DNA from: an archaeon
Lineage (GTDB): Archaea; Asgardarchaeota; Hermodarchaeia; Hermodarchaeales; Hermodarchaeaceae
Reading direction: 5' to 3'
NCBI GenBank assembly: GCA_016550415.1
Contig: JABXGU010000555.1
Span: 1 to 22,345, forward strand
DNA length: 22,345 nt
Shown: positions 14,918 through 22,166 of the stretch, in pieces
How positions within the stretch are numbered: the first letter of the stretch is position 1
Layout: every line of letters begins with the position of its first letter
Position numbers and translations under genes: made by a program
Notes under the pieces: model-generated
Database searches by the model: none
What the model saw: only the letters and a program-made list of their open reading frames with translations
What the model was told of the DNA's origin: nothing

Positions 14918-15391
14918 ATGCGCTGTCAAGTCTATCAGGTTCTGTGTTATGATTACGCAGATTCTGATGGTCTCTATGCGCAAATTCTTCAAGATGAGGA
15001 GGCTTTTGCAAAGGAAACAGAAATGCTACGGGAAAATATGAAGAGATTTTTGGATGCAGAGAAGGTCTATATCAATGGAGAGCGGGTTCAACAGCAAATT
15101 CTCCATGTGGATATTGGGTTGCGTGGTGCCGCGGATCTCCCCTACATTCAATGGGTAATTTTCTTTCAAGGCTCTCCCAAAAAAGGAGAAAACGTGTTAG
15201 CTAGTGATGTAGAGGAAGAAATAGTTGAGTATGATCTTGAAGTTCTTTATCTACTTCCAAGGGGAACTGGTATCATACAAGTTCAAACACCTATGGAATA
15301 TGAGGTGCGTGAACACCTACTATTTGTTTGGTCACGAAAAGGTGACAAAGTTGGGGGACATGAAGAGGTTGTTTTCCAACTTCCATCATAA
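14918..15391 (+). CDS. Hypothetical protein
   Basis: I do not recognise this protein of about 157 residues. It starts MRCQVYQVLCYDYADSDGLY, contains one helical stretch around FAKETEMLRENMKRFLDAEK, and then alternates short strands (QQILHVDIGLRG, YIQWVIFFQGSP, IVEYDLEVLYLLP, LLFVWSRK), which suggests a beta-sandwich-like domain. There is no membrane segment and no catalytic motif I know. ATG 14918 is chosen because the 24 extra residues from an in-frame TTG at 14846 look unconserved and lack a ribosome-binding site, but neither start has a good one. TATA-like ATGTATATG lies at 14829-14837. The gene is divergent from tmk and convergent with the zinc-ribbon protein. Confidence 0.65.
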   Translation: MRCQVYQVLCYDYADSDGLYAQILQDEEAFAKETEMLRENMKRFLDAEKVYINGERVQQQILHVDIGLRGAADLPYIQWVIFFQGSPKKGENVLASDVEEEIVEYDLEVLYLLPRGTGIIQVQTPMEYEVREHLLFVWSRKGDKVGGHEEVVFQLPS

Positions 15392-15399
15392 TGAATAGA

Positions 15400-15420
15400 A
15401 ATCAAATTTAAAATTTGATT
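15400..15420. terminator. Palindrome between convergent genes, possible bidirectional terminator
   Basis: Two perfect 10-base arms, AATCAAATTT and AAATTTGATT, flank a single A. The element lies between the stop of the hypothetical protein (15391) and the stop of the zinc-ribbon gene (15448, minus). A/T-rich palindromes between convergent archaeal genes can act as terminators for both; there is no long U-tract here, so this is a weak call. Confidence 0.45.
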
Positions 15421-15447
15421 GAGTAAAAATGTTACTGGATTCAAGCT

Positions 15448-16356
15448 TTACCCGTTTACTATGCGTCCACAGAATATACAATATTTACTATCGGATGATA
15501 TCTTATTGCCACAGAAGGGACACTTCCCAGGCTTTGAGCGTTTAGCACGTTTGGGTTTCTCTGAAGCAGGAGGCGCGGGAATAGTTGTAGCGGGAGCCCC
15601 TATAATGGCTCGAAGCCCGTCTAGGATATTCTTAATTTTAGCAAGCTCTTTTTCGATTATCTTCAATTGCTTGTTGACATCGCTTTTGGAAATTTCGTCG
15701 ATTCGTGCACGGACTTGAAGTGTCTCCTTGTCAAATTCAAGTTGTTGTTGATGCACCTCAAGTTGACTAAGCCAGCGATGAGCCTTATCTAACTCAGCGC
15801 CTAACTGCTGAGTTATTTCATCCATTTTGGATTGATATTCATTAGCAAGCCGCTTGTAAACGGACTCTTCAACTTCTCCAGATTTATGAAGTTCCTCAAG
15901 GCGTTTCAATCGATCTTCCTGTTCCTTTTGTTCTTGTTGAAGTGTTTCAAGAGGAGTGCCCGCTTTTTCTTCCAGATTCTTAATTTCCTTCATTAACGGT
16001 TCAAGTTTAGCTTCAACTGATTCTACCTGTTTCTTTGCTTTTGCTTCAGTAAATTCACCGACCAATTGTTTGACTCGTATGGTTTCCAGTTCCTCTTCAA
16101 TGGCGGTTTTCTGCTCTCTTAATTGCTCTAGTTTCCCACGCAAGATAAGAGCAGCTTCAACTGCAGCTGGTATTTCTTCATCAGCTGAAACCGTTGCTTT
16201 GTCTGATGGAGCAGATGATTTTGACTTAGGAGTAGACTCTGATGAACCCATGGTAGGAGATTTCGGTGTTGTCTTTAAGCGCGTCCCACAAAAATGGCAA
16301 AAAAATGCTTTTGGCTTGGGTTTTCGTCCACATATGTGACACTGGTTTTGCGGCAT
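15448..16356 (-). CDS. Zinc ribbon - coiled coil - zinc ribbon protein
   Basis: The 302-residue protein has a zinc ribbon at each end: C6, C9, C20, C23 (CHIC...CHFC) and C279, C282, C293, C296 (CPFC...CIFC). Between them lie a Ser/Pro/Lys linker (~25-60), a long highly charged coiled coil (~65-250) and a second Ala/Pro linker. Within the coil, KRLEELHKSGEVEESVYKRL (151-170) resembles the SHOCT oligomerisation motif, and VKQLVGEFTEAKAKKQ (95-110) is a weaker second copy. No enzyme motif is visible, so a scaffold or adaptor role is the reasonable inference. Similar zinc-ribbon/coil designs occur widely in archaea without known function. A TATA-like TTTTTTAAGG near 16397-16408 (minus) gives a short leader. 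Confidence 0.8.
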   Translation of the reverse strand: MPQNQCHICGRKPKPKAFFCHFCGTRLKTTPKSPTMGSSESTPKSKSSAPSDKATVSADEEIPAAVEAALILRGKLEQLREQKTAIEEELETIRVKQLVGEFTEAKAKKQVESVEAKLEPLMKEIKNLEEKAGTPLETLQQEQKEQEDRLKRLEELHKSGEVEESVYKRLANEYQSKMDEITQQLGAELDKAHRWLSQLEVHQQQLEFDKETLQVRARIDEISKSDVNKQLKIIEKELAKIKNILDGLRAIIGAPATTIPAPPASEKPKRAKRSKPGKCPFCGNKISSDSKYCIFCGRIVNG

Positions 16357-16432
16357 TTTTCTCAGTCCCAGAACTCTACTGTGATACTTGCCAGAACACC
16401 CTTAAAAAATCGGGGTTTTACTATTCAGAATC

Positions 16433-17722
16433 TTAGATGAAATGAAATATTCCCAAAAACTGTAGTGCCACAAAGAAAGCTGATGTCAGGAAGGGCACAG
16501 AAAGGTTATCGTCAAGATGGAGTGGGAGTAGTTCAATAAGTCCAGCCAGTACTGAACATAAGAGTGCTGATAATGGAGTTACGATAAAGAGGAGGAGAAA
16601 GAAGGCAAGGGAGAAACCAGTAATTGAGCCTTCCAGAGTCTTCTTGCGGTTGAATGGATAGTGATGAGTTCCATAGAGGAGTCCTCCTACAGTTGAAAAA
16701 GAATCTCCAATTAGGAAGACACAAACACTGGAAACTGCAATCAGCGGGTAAGGTAGAACAGCTGTAAAGATGAACAGTGGCAATATCACACCTATAGCAA
16801 AGAGTAGAGGAGAGAGAACATATTGCCCTATCTCATCTTCACGCCCTGCTGCTTGTACAACTGTTGCGATTAAGGGAATACGAATGCCATAACTCCGTAG
16901 TATTTCAGAAACTAGAAAGACGATGCTAATAATTGTGACAATGGATAGGATAGGAAAATGCCAGGAGATATCATCTAACCATAGGAGGGGAATGATAACA
17001 GCGCTAGCATGAATAAGTTGACGGAAGATTTCCTGACCACGACGACGGGGAACATAAACTTGGACAGAAGGTGATGATAAGACAGGAATTAATTCGCGTA
17101 AGTCTGGTTTTGTTACAACTGATCTGACATGTCGTCGAACAACACGATCTGGACGAAAACCAATAGGTAGATCGGAGAAGTCCAATAGTGGGATGTTGTT
17201 CCGATCGTTGGCAACTGTGACGACTTCGCAATCCTGAAGCTGGTGACGACCAATTAGTTGTTGAACTTCTTCCCTTTTTGATTGTCCTCGACAGTCCAAA
17301 GCAGCGATGTGCCCTGTCAAGAGTCCATCAGTTAGTTCAACTCGTATGCCTGCTGCGAAATGAGCTCCTACATTTGTAGCTAGCCTGTGAACTACAAAAT
17401 CTGGAATTCCAGCACTGATGAGAACCATTATATGTCCTTGTTTTCGAAGGAGTTGTATGGTTTCACGCACTCCACGAATTAGTGCACTCTGGTCTGTCAT
17501 TCGTAATAACCAATCTTTTGGTGCTCCTCGAAGTAATTTGTAGGCGTACCGCATGAACGAGGCAACTTCCATTAAACGAGCTTCATAGAGGATTCCAAGG
17601 ATAACAAAGGCAATGGATTGGATTAAACCAAACCGAGCAAATATCTGAGAAAGCCAGAATCTTCTAATGATGACACCGTCTACGTCAAATATAATGAGTC
17701 GACGTCGTTCTGGCAGAACCAT
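16433..17722 (-). CDS. HAD phosphatase fused to a polyprenol (dolichol) kinase-like membrane domain
   Basis: The 429-residue protein joins two modules. Residues ~8-215 are a HAD hydrolase of the phosphoserine-phosphatase type: motif I FDVDGVI (D13, D15), motif II LISAG, a motif III lysine in GQSKREEV, and a motif IV position reading ANDRNNIPLL, where the usual acidic GDxxND is altered. Residues ~235-429 are a multi-helix membrane domain with the hallmark GDSFSTVGGLLYG...NRKKTLEGSITG, as in dolichol/phytol kinases, which use CTP to phosphorylate isoprenoid alcohols. ATG 17722 is chosen: AGGTGA just upstream is its ribosome-binding site, and the in-frame GTG at 17731 is part of that site. Neighbouring lipid genes (GGGP synthase at 21020) suggest an isoprenoid-lipid role, by inference only. 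Confidence 0.82.
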   Translation of the reverse strand: MVLPERRRLIIFDVDGVIIRRFWLSQIFARFGLIQSIAFVILGILYEARLMEVASFMRYAYKLLRGAPKDWLLRMTDQSALIRGVRETIQLLRKQGHIMVLISAGIPDFVVHRLATNVGAHFAAGIRVELTDGLLTGHIAALDCRGQSKREEVQQLIGRHQLQDCEVVTVANDRNNIPLLDFSDLPIGFRPDRVVRRHVRSVVTKPDLRELIPVLSSPSVQVYVPRRRGQEIFRQLIHASAVIIPLLWLDDISWHFPILSIVTIISIVFLVSEILRSYGIRIPLIATVVQAAGREDEIGQYVLSPLLFAIGVILPLFIFTAVLPYPLIAVSSVCVFLIGDSFSTVGGLLYGTHHYPFNRKKTLEGSITGFSLAFFLLLFIVTPLSALLCSVLAGLIELLPLHLDDNLSVPFLTSAFFVALQFLGIFHFI

Positions 17723-17850
17723 AATATTCACCTACACTGCATGCAACCTTTTTATGGTTGGCGAGATTCAACTGGTTCATTGGTAAGACAACAATATTTT
17801 ACGCAGTATCTGCAAAGAGAACAATACAAGAAGTATCAAGGTGCCATTGA

Positions 17851-18348
17851 ATGCGACGATTTCTATATGCGGATCCCACAGTGTGTGTGGGCTGCCGAAT
17901 TTGTGAGGTTATTTGCAGTTTTCATTGGGAGAAGACACTTAATCCTAAGAAAGCTAGAATCCGTGTGCGGCGTGTAGATCCCGGTCTCGATATTGTAGTT
18001 GCATGTCGAAATTGTGCTGAGGCATGGTGTGTTGAAGCATGCCCAGAAGCTGCGCTTCGACGAAATAAGAAGGGAATTATTGTAGTTGATAAGAAGAAAT
18101 GCCGGGGATGTGGTTCATGTGTTGAAGCATGCCCCTTCGGCGCAATTTTCCTTAATCCTGAAACTCAAATTGCCATCAAATGTGTAGCTTGTGGTTTTTG
18201 CACTTCATATTGTCCTGTGAAGACTCTCCGTATTCTAACAGAGGAGGAGCTGGCAACTTTGAAACAGCAGAAGGTAATCCGCCATGAATGCGGAAGTTTG
18301 CTTGAAGAATTACGTGTGCAGCGCGAAGAGAACGGAGGTGAACCTTGA
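17851..18348 (+). CDS. Four-cluster ferredoxin subunit for the adjacent AOR
   Basis: The 165-residue protein has sixteen cysteines in four groups: C12/15/18/22, C52/55/60/64, C84/87/90/94 and C111/114/117/121. Four [4Fe-4S] clusters are expected, as in the electron-transfer subunits of molybdopterin and tungstopterin enzymes (HycB/DmsB type). There is no signal peptide, so it should be cytosolic. The start at 17851 has AAGGTG 7 bases upstream. Its stop overlaps the start of the AOR gene by one base (TGATG), so the two are translationally coupled and very probably form one complex. Fused or paired ferredoxin subunits are known for some AOR-family enzymes (for example the WOR5 partner in Pyrococcus and BamC of benzoyl-CoA reductase). 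The C-terminal 35 residues are charged and probably flexible. Confidence 0.92.
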   Translation: MRRFLYADPTVCVGCRICEVICSFHWEKTLNPKKARIRVRRVDPGLDIVVACRNCAEAWCVEACPEAALRRNKKGIIVVDKKKCRGCGSCVEACPFGAIFLNPETQIAIKCVACGFCTSYCPVKTLRILTEEELATLKQQKVIRHECGSLLEELRVQREENGGEP

Positions 18349-20270
18349 TGGTAGGAAAAAGGGAACTTGGAGGCTATGCGGGTAAGCAGTTGCATGTTGA
18401 TTTAACAAAACAAACCTGTAAAGCGATTCCCCTTGACCGGAAATTTGCTTTAACCTATCTTGGAGGGCAAGGATTTGCTTCCCGAATATTATATGATTCT
18501 GTGAAGCCATCTACAAAACCGCTTGGACCAGATAATGTATTGATCTGGGCCACTGGTCCATTTACTGGAACTTTATGGCCCCAGGCTGCTAGGTACGTGG
18601 TTGCAGCGAAATCTCCTCTGACAGGAATTTTTGGTGAATCCCACTCAGCAGGTCATTGGGGTCCAGAACTTAAGTTTGCAGGTTTTGATACAATTGTTGT
18701 ACATGGTCGAGCAAAGAAACCCGTTTATCTCTTTATCGACGACGGAGAAGCAAGACTTGAGAACGCAAAGGAGGTATGGGGACATAATACAGAAGAAACG
18801 GAGGAGATAATTAAGGAGAACCATGATGACCCTACTCTGCGTGTTTCTTGCATTGGACAGGGTGGTGAGAATCTTGTCCGATACGCTGCAATCATTAATG
18901 ATTATGACAGAGCTGCTGCCCGCTCAGGAATGGGTGCGGTTGCAGGAAGCAAGCGTTTGAAGGCTGTCGCTGTCCGCGGCAACCAAGATATTCCTATTGC
19001 TAAACCAGACCGATATCTGAAGGTAATCGATGAATTACATCGTAAAATGCTAGCTAGTCCTTTTACAGCTAGTCGGGCAGAATACGGCACTACGAATCTT
19101 GTTGAATTGATGCAGGAGATTGGGCGGCTTCCCAGTTACAATATGCGTTCTGGCGTATTTGCAGAATATCAAAAGATTGGTGGAGAAGCAATTAAGCAGA
19201 AGTATCTTGTAAAACCCCGTGCAGACTATGCATGTCTACAACGTTGCGGACGTTATACGATTGTACGAACTGGACCCTATGCTTATTGTGGAGGCGGACC
19301 CGAATATGAAACACAATCAGCGCTAGGTAGTCGCTGTGGTAATGATAATCTTGAATCCATACTATATGGACATCATCTGTGCAACCTATATGGCTTAGAC
19401 ACTATCTCAACTGGTGCAACAATAAGTTGGGCAATGGAATGTTGGGAGCAGGGATTGATTACTGCAAAGGATACCGGAAACATTGATTTAAGCTGGGGAA
19501 ATCATGAGGCGATTATCCAGCTGATTCATCTTATTGCGAATCGAGAGGGTTTTGGTGACCTTCTTGCAGAGGGTAGTTATCGGGCTGCTCAGAAAATTGG
19601 TCGGGGTTCGGAGCAGTATGTCATGCATAGTAAACGACAAGAGATTGCTGGTCAAGAACCTCGTGCCCAGAAATCCATGGGGTTGGCTTCAGCTACTGCT
19701 GCCAGAGGAGCTGACCATCTTTATGCGTTCCCAGTTCTTGATGAGGTAGGATTTGATGAAGAGATTTCCATACGATATGGAACTCAGTATCTACCAGAAA
19801 TTGGTGACCGACTTAACCCAAAATACAAGGGAATCATGGTGAAGGAAAACGAGGATTTTTGCGCTGTTGTGGAATCACTCGGTGTATGCAAATATGGAAC
19901 ACTAATCCCACCGGTGCTTTTCTATGACGATGTTGCCGCTGCCTTTGAGGTCACAGTCGGCATAACTCTGAATGTTGCTGACATTAAACAAATTGGTGAA
20001 CGAGTAGTAAATCTAAATCGTTGTTTCAATGTTCGAGAAGGAATCAGGCGAAAGGATGATTCACTTCCACATAGATTGACTAAGGTACCTGCCCCTGATG
20101 GACCCGCTAAGGGTCAAATCGTTGAGCTTGATGAAATGCTGAATGAATATTACGAGAAACGAGGGTGGCGACTAAGAGATGGTTTACCAACAGAGAAAAC
20201 ACTACGTAGATTAGGTTTAGAGGATATTATTGCAGATTTAGCTAAGCATGGTGTGAAGTTGCCAGCCTAA
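18348..20270 (+). CDS. AOR-family tungstoenzyme with an Asp in place of a cluster cysteine
   Basis: The 640-residue catalytic subunit belongs to the AOR family: LGGYAGKQLHVDLTKQT and YLGGQGFASRILYD at the N-terminus, LYGLDTISTGATI for pterin contact, and NVREGIRRKDDSLP near the C-terminus. The cluster motif, normally CxxCxxxC plus a distal Cys, reads D293-x2-C296-x3-C300 with distal C514, so the first ligand is Asp. The protein is only distantly similar to the other AOR at 6319 and about 45 residues longer. Translation starts at ATG 18348 with a perfect GGAGGTGA 6 bases upstream, inside the ferredoxin gene. Electrons should leave through that four-cluster subunit. The substrate is unknown: aldehyde, or another carboxylate-level compound as in the benzoyl-CoA reductase branch. 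Confidence 0.93.
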   Translation: MVGKRELGGYAGKQLHVDLTKQTCKAIPLDRKFALTYLGGQGFASRILYDSVKPSTKPLGPDNVLIWATGPFTGTLWPQAARYVVAAKSPLTGIFGESHSAGHWGPELKFAGFDTIVVHGRAKKPVYLFIDDGEARLENAKEVWGHNTEETEEIIKENHDDPTLRVSCIGQGGENLVRYAAIINDYDRAAARSGMGAVAGSKRLKAVAVRGNQDIPIAKPDRYLKVIDELHRKMLASPFTASRAEYGTTNLVELMQEIGRLPSYNMRSGVFAEYQKIGGEAIKQKYLVKPRADYACLQRCGRYTIVRTGPYAYCGGGPEYETQSALGSRCGNDNLESILYGHHLCNLYGLDTISTGATISWAMECWEQGLITAKDTGNIDLSWGNHEAIIQLIHLIANREGFGDLLAEGSYRAAQKIGRGSEQYVMHSKRQEIAGQEPRAQKSMGLASATAARGADHLYAFPVLDEVGFDEEISIRYGTQYLPEIGDRLNPKYKGIMVKENEDFCAVVESLGVCKYGTLIPPVLFYDDVAAAFEVTVGITLNVADIKQIGERVVNLNRCFNVREGIRRKDDSLPHRLTKVPAPDGPAKGQIVELDEMLNEYYEKRGWRLRDGLPTEKTLRRLGLEDIIADLAKHGVKLPA

Positions 20271-20300
20271 TTGCTAAGATAAATTGATTTCTTAAGGAAG

Positions 20301-20309
20301 GTTTAAATC
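20301..20309 (+). promoter_or_regulatory. TATA box of the GTPase-GGGP synthase unit
   Basis: GTTTAAATC lies about 40 bases before the TTG start at 20349 and would set the transcript start near 20330. The GGAGTGA ribosome-binding site (20336-20342) then falls inside a short leader. Confidence 0.45.
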
Positions 20310-20348
20310 TAAACTTTGCTTCATCCAATTGCCTTGGAGTGAGAAGAA

Positions 20349-21026
20349 TTGAAAATACTTTTGACTGGACCTCATTTATCCGGGAAAAGTACGTTAATTA
20401 AGCGTCTTGCTGGGAAACAGATTATCAGCATCGAGGTCAACGGTACTACAGTAGGATTAGATCATGGCATCGCTGAAGTGATGGGTGTTCCTGTTCGACT
20501 GTTTGGAACTCCAGGATTAGCGAGATTTAAGGTGCTTCGCCGAATCATATCAGAGGGTGCTGATGGAATCTTTTTCGTTGTGGATGCAAGTAATCCAGAT
20601 GGTGATGCAGAAGCTCGTTATATTTGGACTGAAATTAGTGACTTAATGCCAACTGTTCCCTGTATCATTGCCGCGAACAAACAGGACCTACATAATGCAC
20701 GAACACCTGAACGCATACGACATGATCTAAGTTTCATGGTTGGTGTACCAGTCATCCCAGTAAGTGCAACTACAGGAATTAATGTGGACAAGCTACTCGG
20801 GGCAATGATGATGCTAATTGTCTTTGAATGGAGCCCTCTTCTCCGAGCCTTCACGAAAAGCAGCGGACAGAGTTTCAAAGAGTTAGCAAAGAATCTGGGT
20901 GTAACAGAGCAACAAATTCGTAGTTATCTGCGCTGGTTCGAGCTTCGAAAGATGATTATTGTTGACTGGGATAAACAAAGCGCGCGTCTTGCCAAAGGTG
21001 TTGACCAACTTCTAAGGCAATGGTAG
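20349..21026 (+). CDS. Small GTPase (MglA/COG2229-like) with C-terminal winged helix
   Basis: Residues 1-165 form a Ras-like GTPase: P-loop GPHLSGKS (G7-S14), switch I NGTTVGLDHG, a G3 region LFGTPGLARF (the GTPG form typical of COG2229 GTPases rather than DxxG), N110-K-Q-D113 as G4, and SATTG as G5. The residue after GTPG that is usually a catalytic Gln is Leu, so intrinsic hydrolysis may be slow. Residues ~173-225 look like a winged helix (FKELAKNLGVTEQQIRSYLR, then a strand-rich end). The start is TTG 20349 with GGAGTGA 6 bases upstream. It overlaps the GGGP synthase gene by 7 bases. A Roadblock protein at 13594 is a possible partner. A GTP-controlled regulator is inferred. Confidence 0.85.
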   Translation: MKILLTGPHLSGKSTLIKRLAGKQIISIEVNGTTVGLDHGIAEVMGVPVRLFGTPGLARFKVLRRIISEGADGIFFVVDASNPDGDAEARYIWTEISDLMPTVPCIIAANKQDLHNARTPERIRHDLSFMVGVPVIPVSATTGINVDKLLGAMMMLIVFEWSPLLRAFTKSSGQSFKELAKNLGVTEQQIRSYLRWFELRKMIIVDWDKQSARLAKGVDQLLRQW

Positions 21027-21847
21027 CAAACTTAAAAGCAATCAACGCACCAAAATTGAATCTGGGTTCAATTATGACTACCCCAAATAGCACTTGGAAA
21101 AACATTCTTCGCATCCTTGAGGAGTATGGGGTGGTTCACCTAACGCTAATTGACCCTGATCCTGGCAAGCAGACATCGAATGATGCAGCACGTATTGCTA
21201 AACTAGCTGAAGAAGCAGGTACCAATGCAATCATGGTTGGCGGATCGACAGCTTATGGTATCATTGATGAAACAATTAAAGGAATTAAAGAGCAAGTGAA
21301 AATTCCTACCATTTTATTTCCTGGGAACATATCAGGACTCTCCCACTATGCAGATGCTGTCTTCTTCATGAGCTTGCTTAATTCCAGGAATCCCTACTGG
21401 CTAATTGAGGTGCAAATGCTTGGGGCACGATATATCAAAGCATTCAATCTTGAACCAATTGGTATGGCTTATCTCATTGTAGCCCCCGGTGGCACAGCAG
21501 GCTTTGTAGGAGATGCCCGACTAATACCACGTGATAAGCCAGAGATTGCTTTGGGATATGCGCTAGCAGCTCAATATCTCGGGTTTAGCCTAGTATATCT
21601 TGAAGCAGGTTCAGGAGCAAAGGATGCAGTACCAATTCCCATGGTTGAAAAAGTCGCAAAGAACTTAGACATCCCACTTGCTGTTGGAGGAGGTATTAAT
21701 TCACCTGAACAAGCTGCAGAAGTTGCTAAGGCTGGCGCTGATATCATTGTTCAAGGCACTATAGTAGAGAATACAATACTGCAGGACGGAGGCAAACAAC
21801 TCCGTCAAACAATTAAGGCAATTCACCAAGCTAAACAGAAAGGCTAG
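21020..21847 (+). CDS. Geranylgeranylglyceryl phosphate synthase
   Basis: The 275-residue TIM-barrel enzyme joins geranylgeranyl diphosphate to sn-glycerol 1-phosphate, the first committed step of archaeal membrane lipids. Visible motifs are HLTLIDPDPGK after the first helix, ILFPGN for phosphate and barrel-loop contact, YLEAGSGA (the catalytic Glu region), and LAVGGGINSPEQA near the end. The start is uncertain: ATG 21020 overlaps the GTPase gene by 7 bases and has a close AAGG, while ATG 21074 (MTTPNSTWKNI) gives 257 residues, nearer to the usual length of about 250. Overlap with the GTPase gene points to coupled expression. The following gene runs toward it, only 18 bases away. Confidence 0.93.
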   Translation: MVANLKAINAPKLNLGSIMTTPNSTWKNILRILEEYGVVHLTLIDPDPGKQTSNDAARIAKLAEEAGTNAIMVGGSTAYGIIDETIKGIKEQVKIPTILFPGNISGLSHYADAVFFMSLLNSRNPYWLIEVQMLGARYIKAFNLEPIGMAYLIVAPGGTAGFVGDARLIPRDKPEIALGYALAAQYLGFSLVYLEAGSGAKDAVPIPMVEKVAKNLDIPLAVGGGINSPEQAAEVAKAGADIIVQGTIVENTILQDGGKQLRQTIKAIHQAKQKG

Positions 21848-21865
21848 CCTATTACAGCAACAGAT

Positions 21866-22156
21866 CTATCCTCCACCTATTGGCGGAAAAATTGCTACAA
21901 TGTCATTATTTGTGAGTGATGTTTGGAGACCATCTAGCAGTCTAACATGACGCCCATTGACGAGTATATGGAAGTGAGTCTTGAGGGAGCCATCTGGTTC
22001 GAGAAGCATTTGACGGAATTTATCACCAAATTGGCCTACGAGTAAATCTACCAATTCCTGGATACTCGAAGCCTTTACCTGGATTTCCTTTTCACCTGTT
22101 ATGGCACGAAGACTTGTGAAGAATCTGACTGTCACAGTTCCCTTTGAATCAACCAT
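21866..22156 (-). CDS. MoaD/ThiS-family sulfur carrier protein
   Basis: The 96-residue protein is a beta-grasp sulfur carrier: it begins with TVTVRFFTSLRAITGEKEIQV, has the central LLVGQFGDKFRQML helix and ILVNGRHVRLLDGLQT, and ends NDIVAIFPPIGGG. The terminal Gly-Gly is adenylated and thiocarboxylated to deliver sulfur for molybdopterin or tungstopterin, matching the PPxxGG ending of MoaD. Length is slightly longer than bacterial MoaD (about 81). ATG 22156 is chosen over the adjacent GTG because GAGTGA, overlapping the stop of the upstream ferredoxin gene, then has a 6-base spacing. Two AORs nearby need this cofactor. A tRNA-thiolation or other carrier role is the alternative. Confidence 0.85.
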   Translation of the reverse strand: MVDSKGTVTVRFFTSLRAITGEKEIQVKASSIQELVDLLVGQFGDKFRQMLLEPDGSLKTHFHILVNGRHVRLLDGLQTSLTNNDIVAIFPPIGGG

Positions 22157-22166
22157 CACAATTCAC

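Noticed and set aside
17741..17977. A plus-strand open frame starting in the gap before the ferredoxin subunit
   Set aside because: It overlaps the start of the sixteen-Cys ferredoxin in a different frame, and only the ferredoxin frame shows conserved motifs and a well-placed ribosome-binding site.
20507..20530. Loss of the DxxG motif in the small GTPase taken as a sign of inactivity
   Set aside because: The GTPG form in an LFGTPG context is the usual state in COG2229-type GTPases, so it is a family trait and not damage.
21878..21892. A three-glycine ending on the MoaD-like protein, seen first as an odd extra residue
   Set aside because: PPIGGG fits the normal PPxxGG ending of MoaD; the extra Gly is one of the variable positions.
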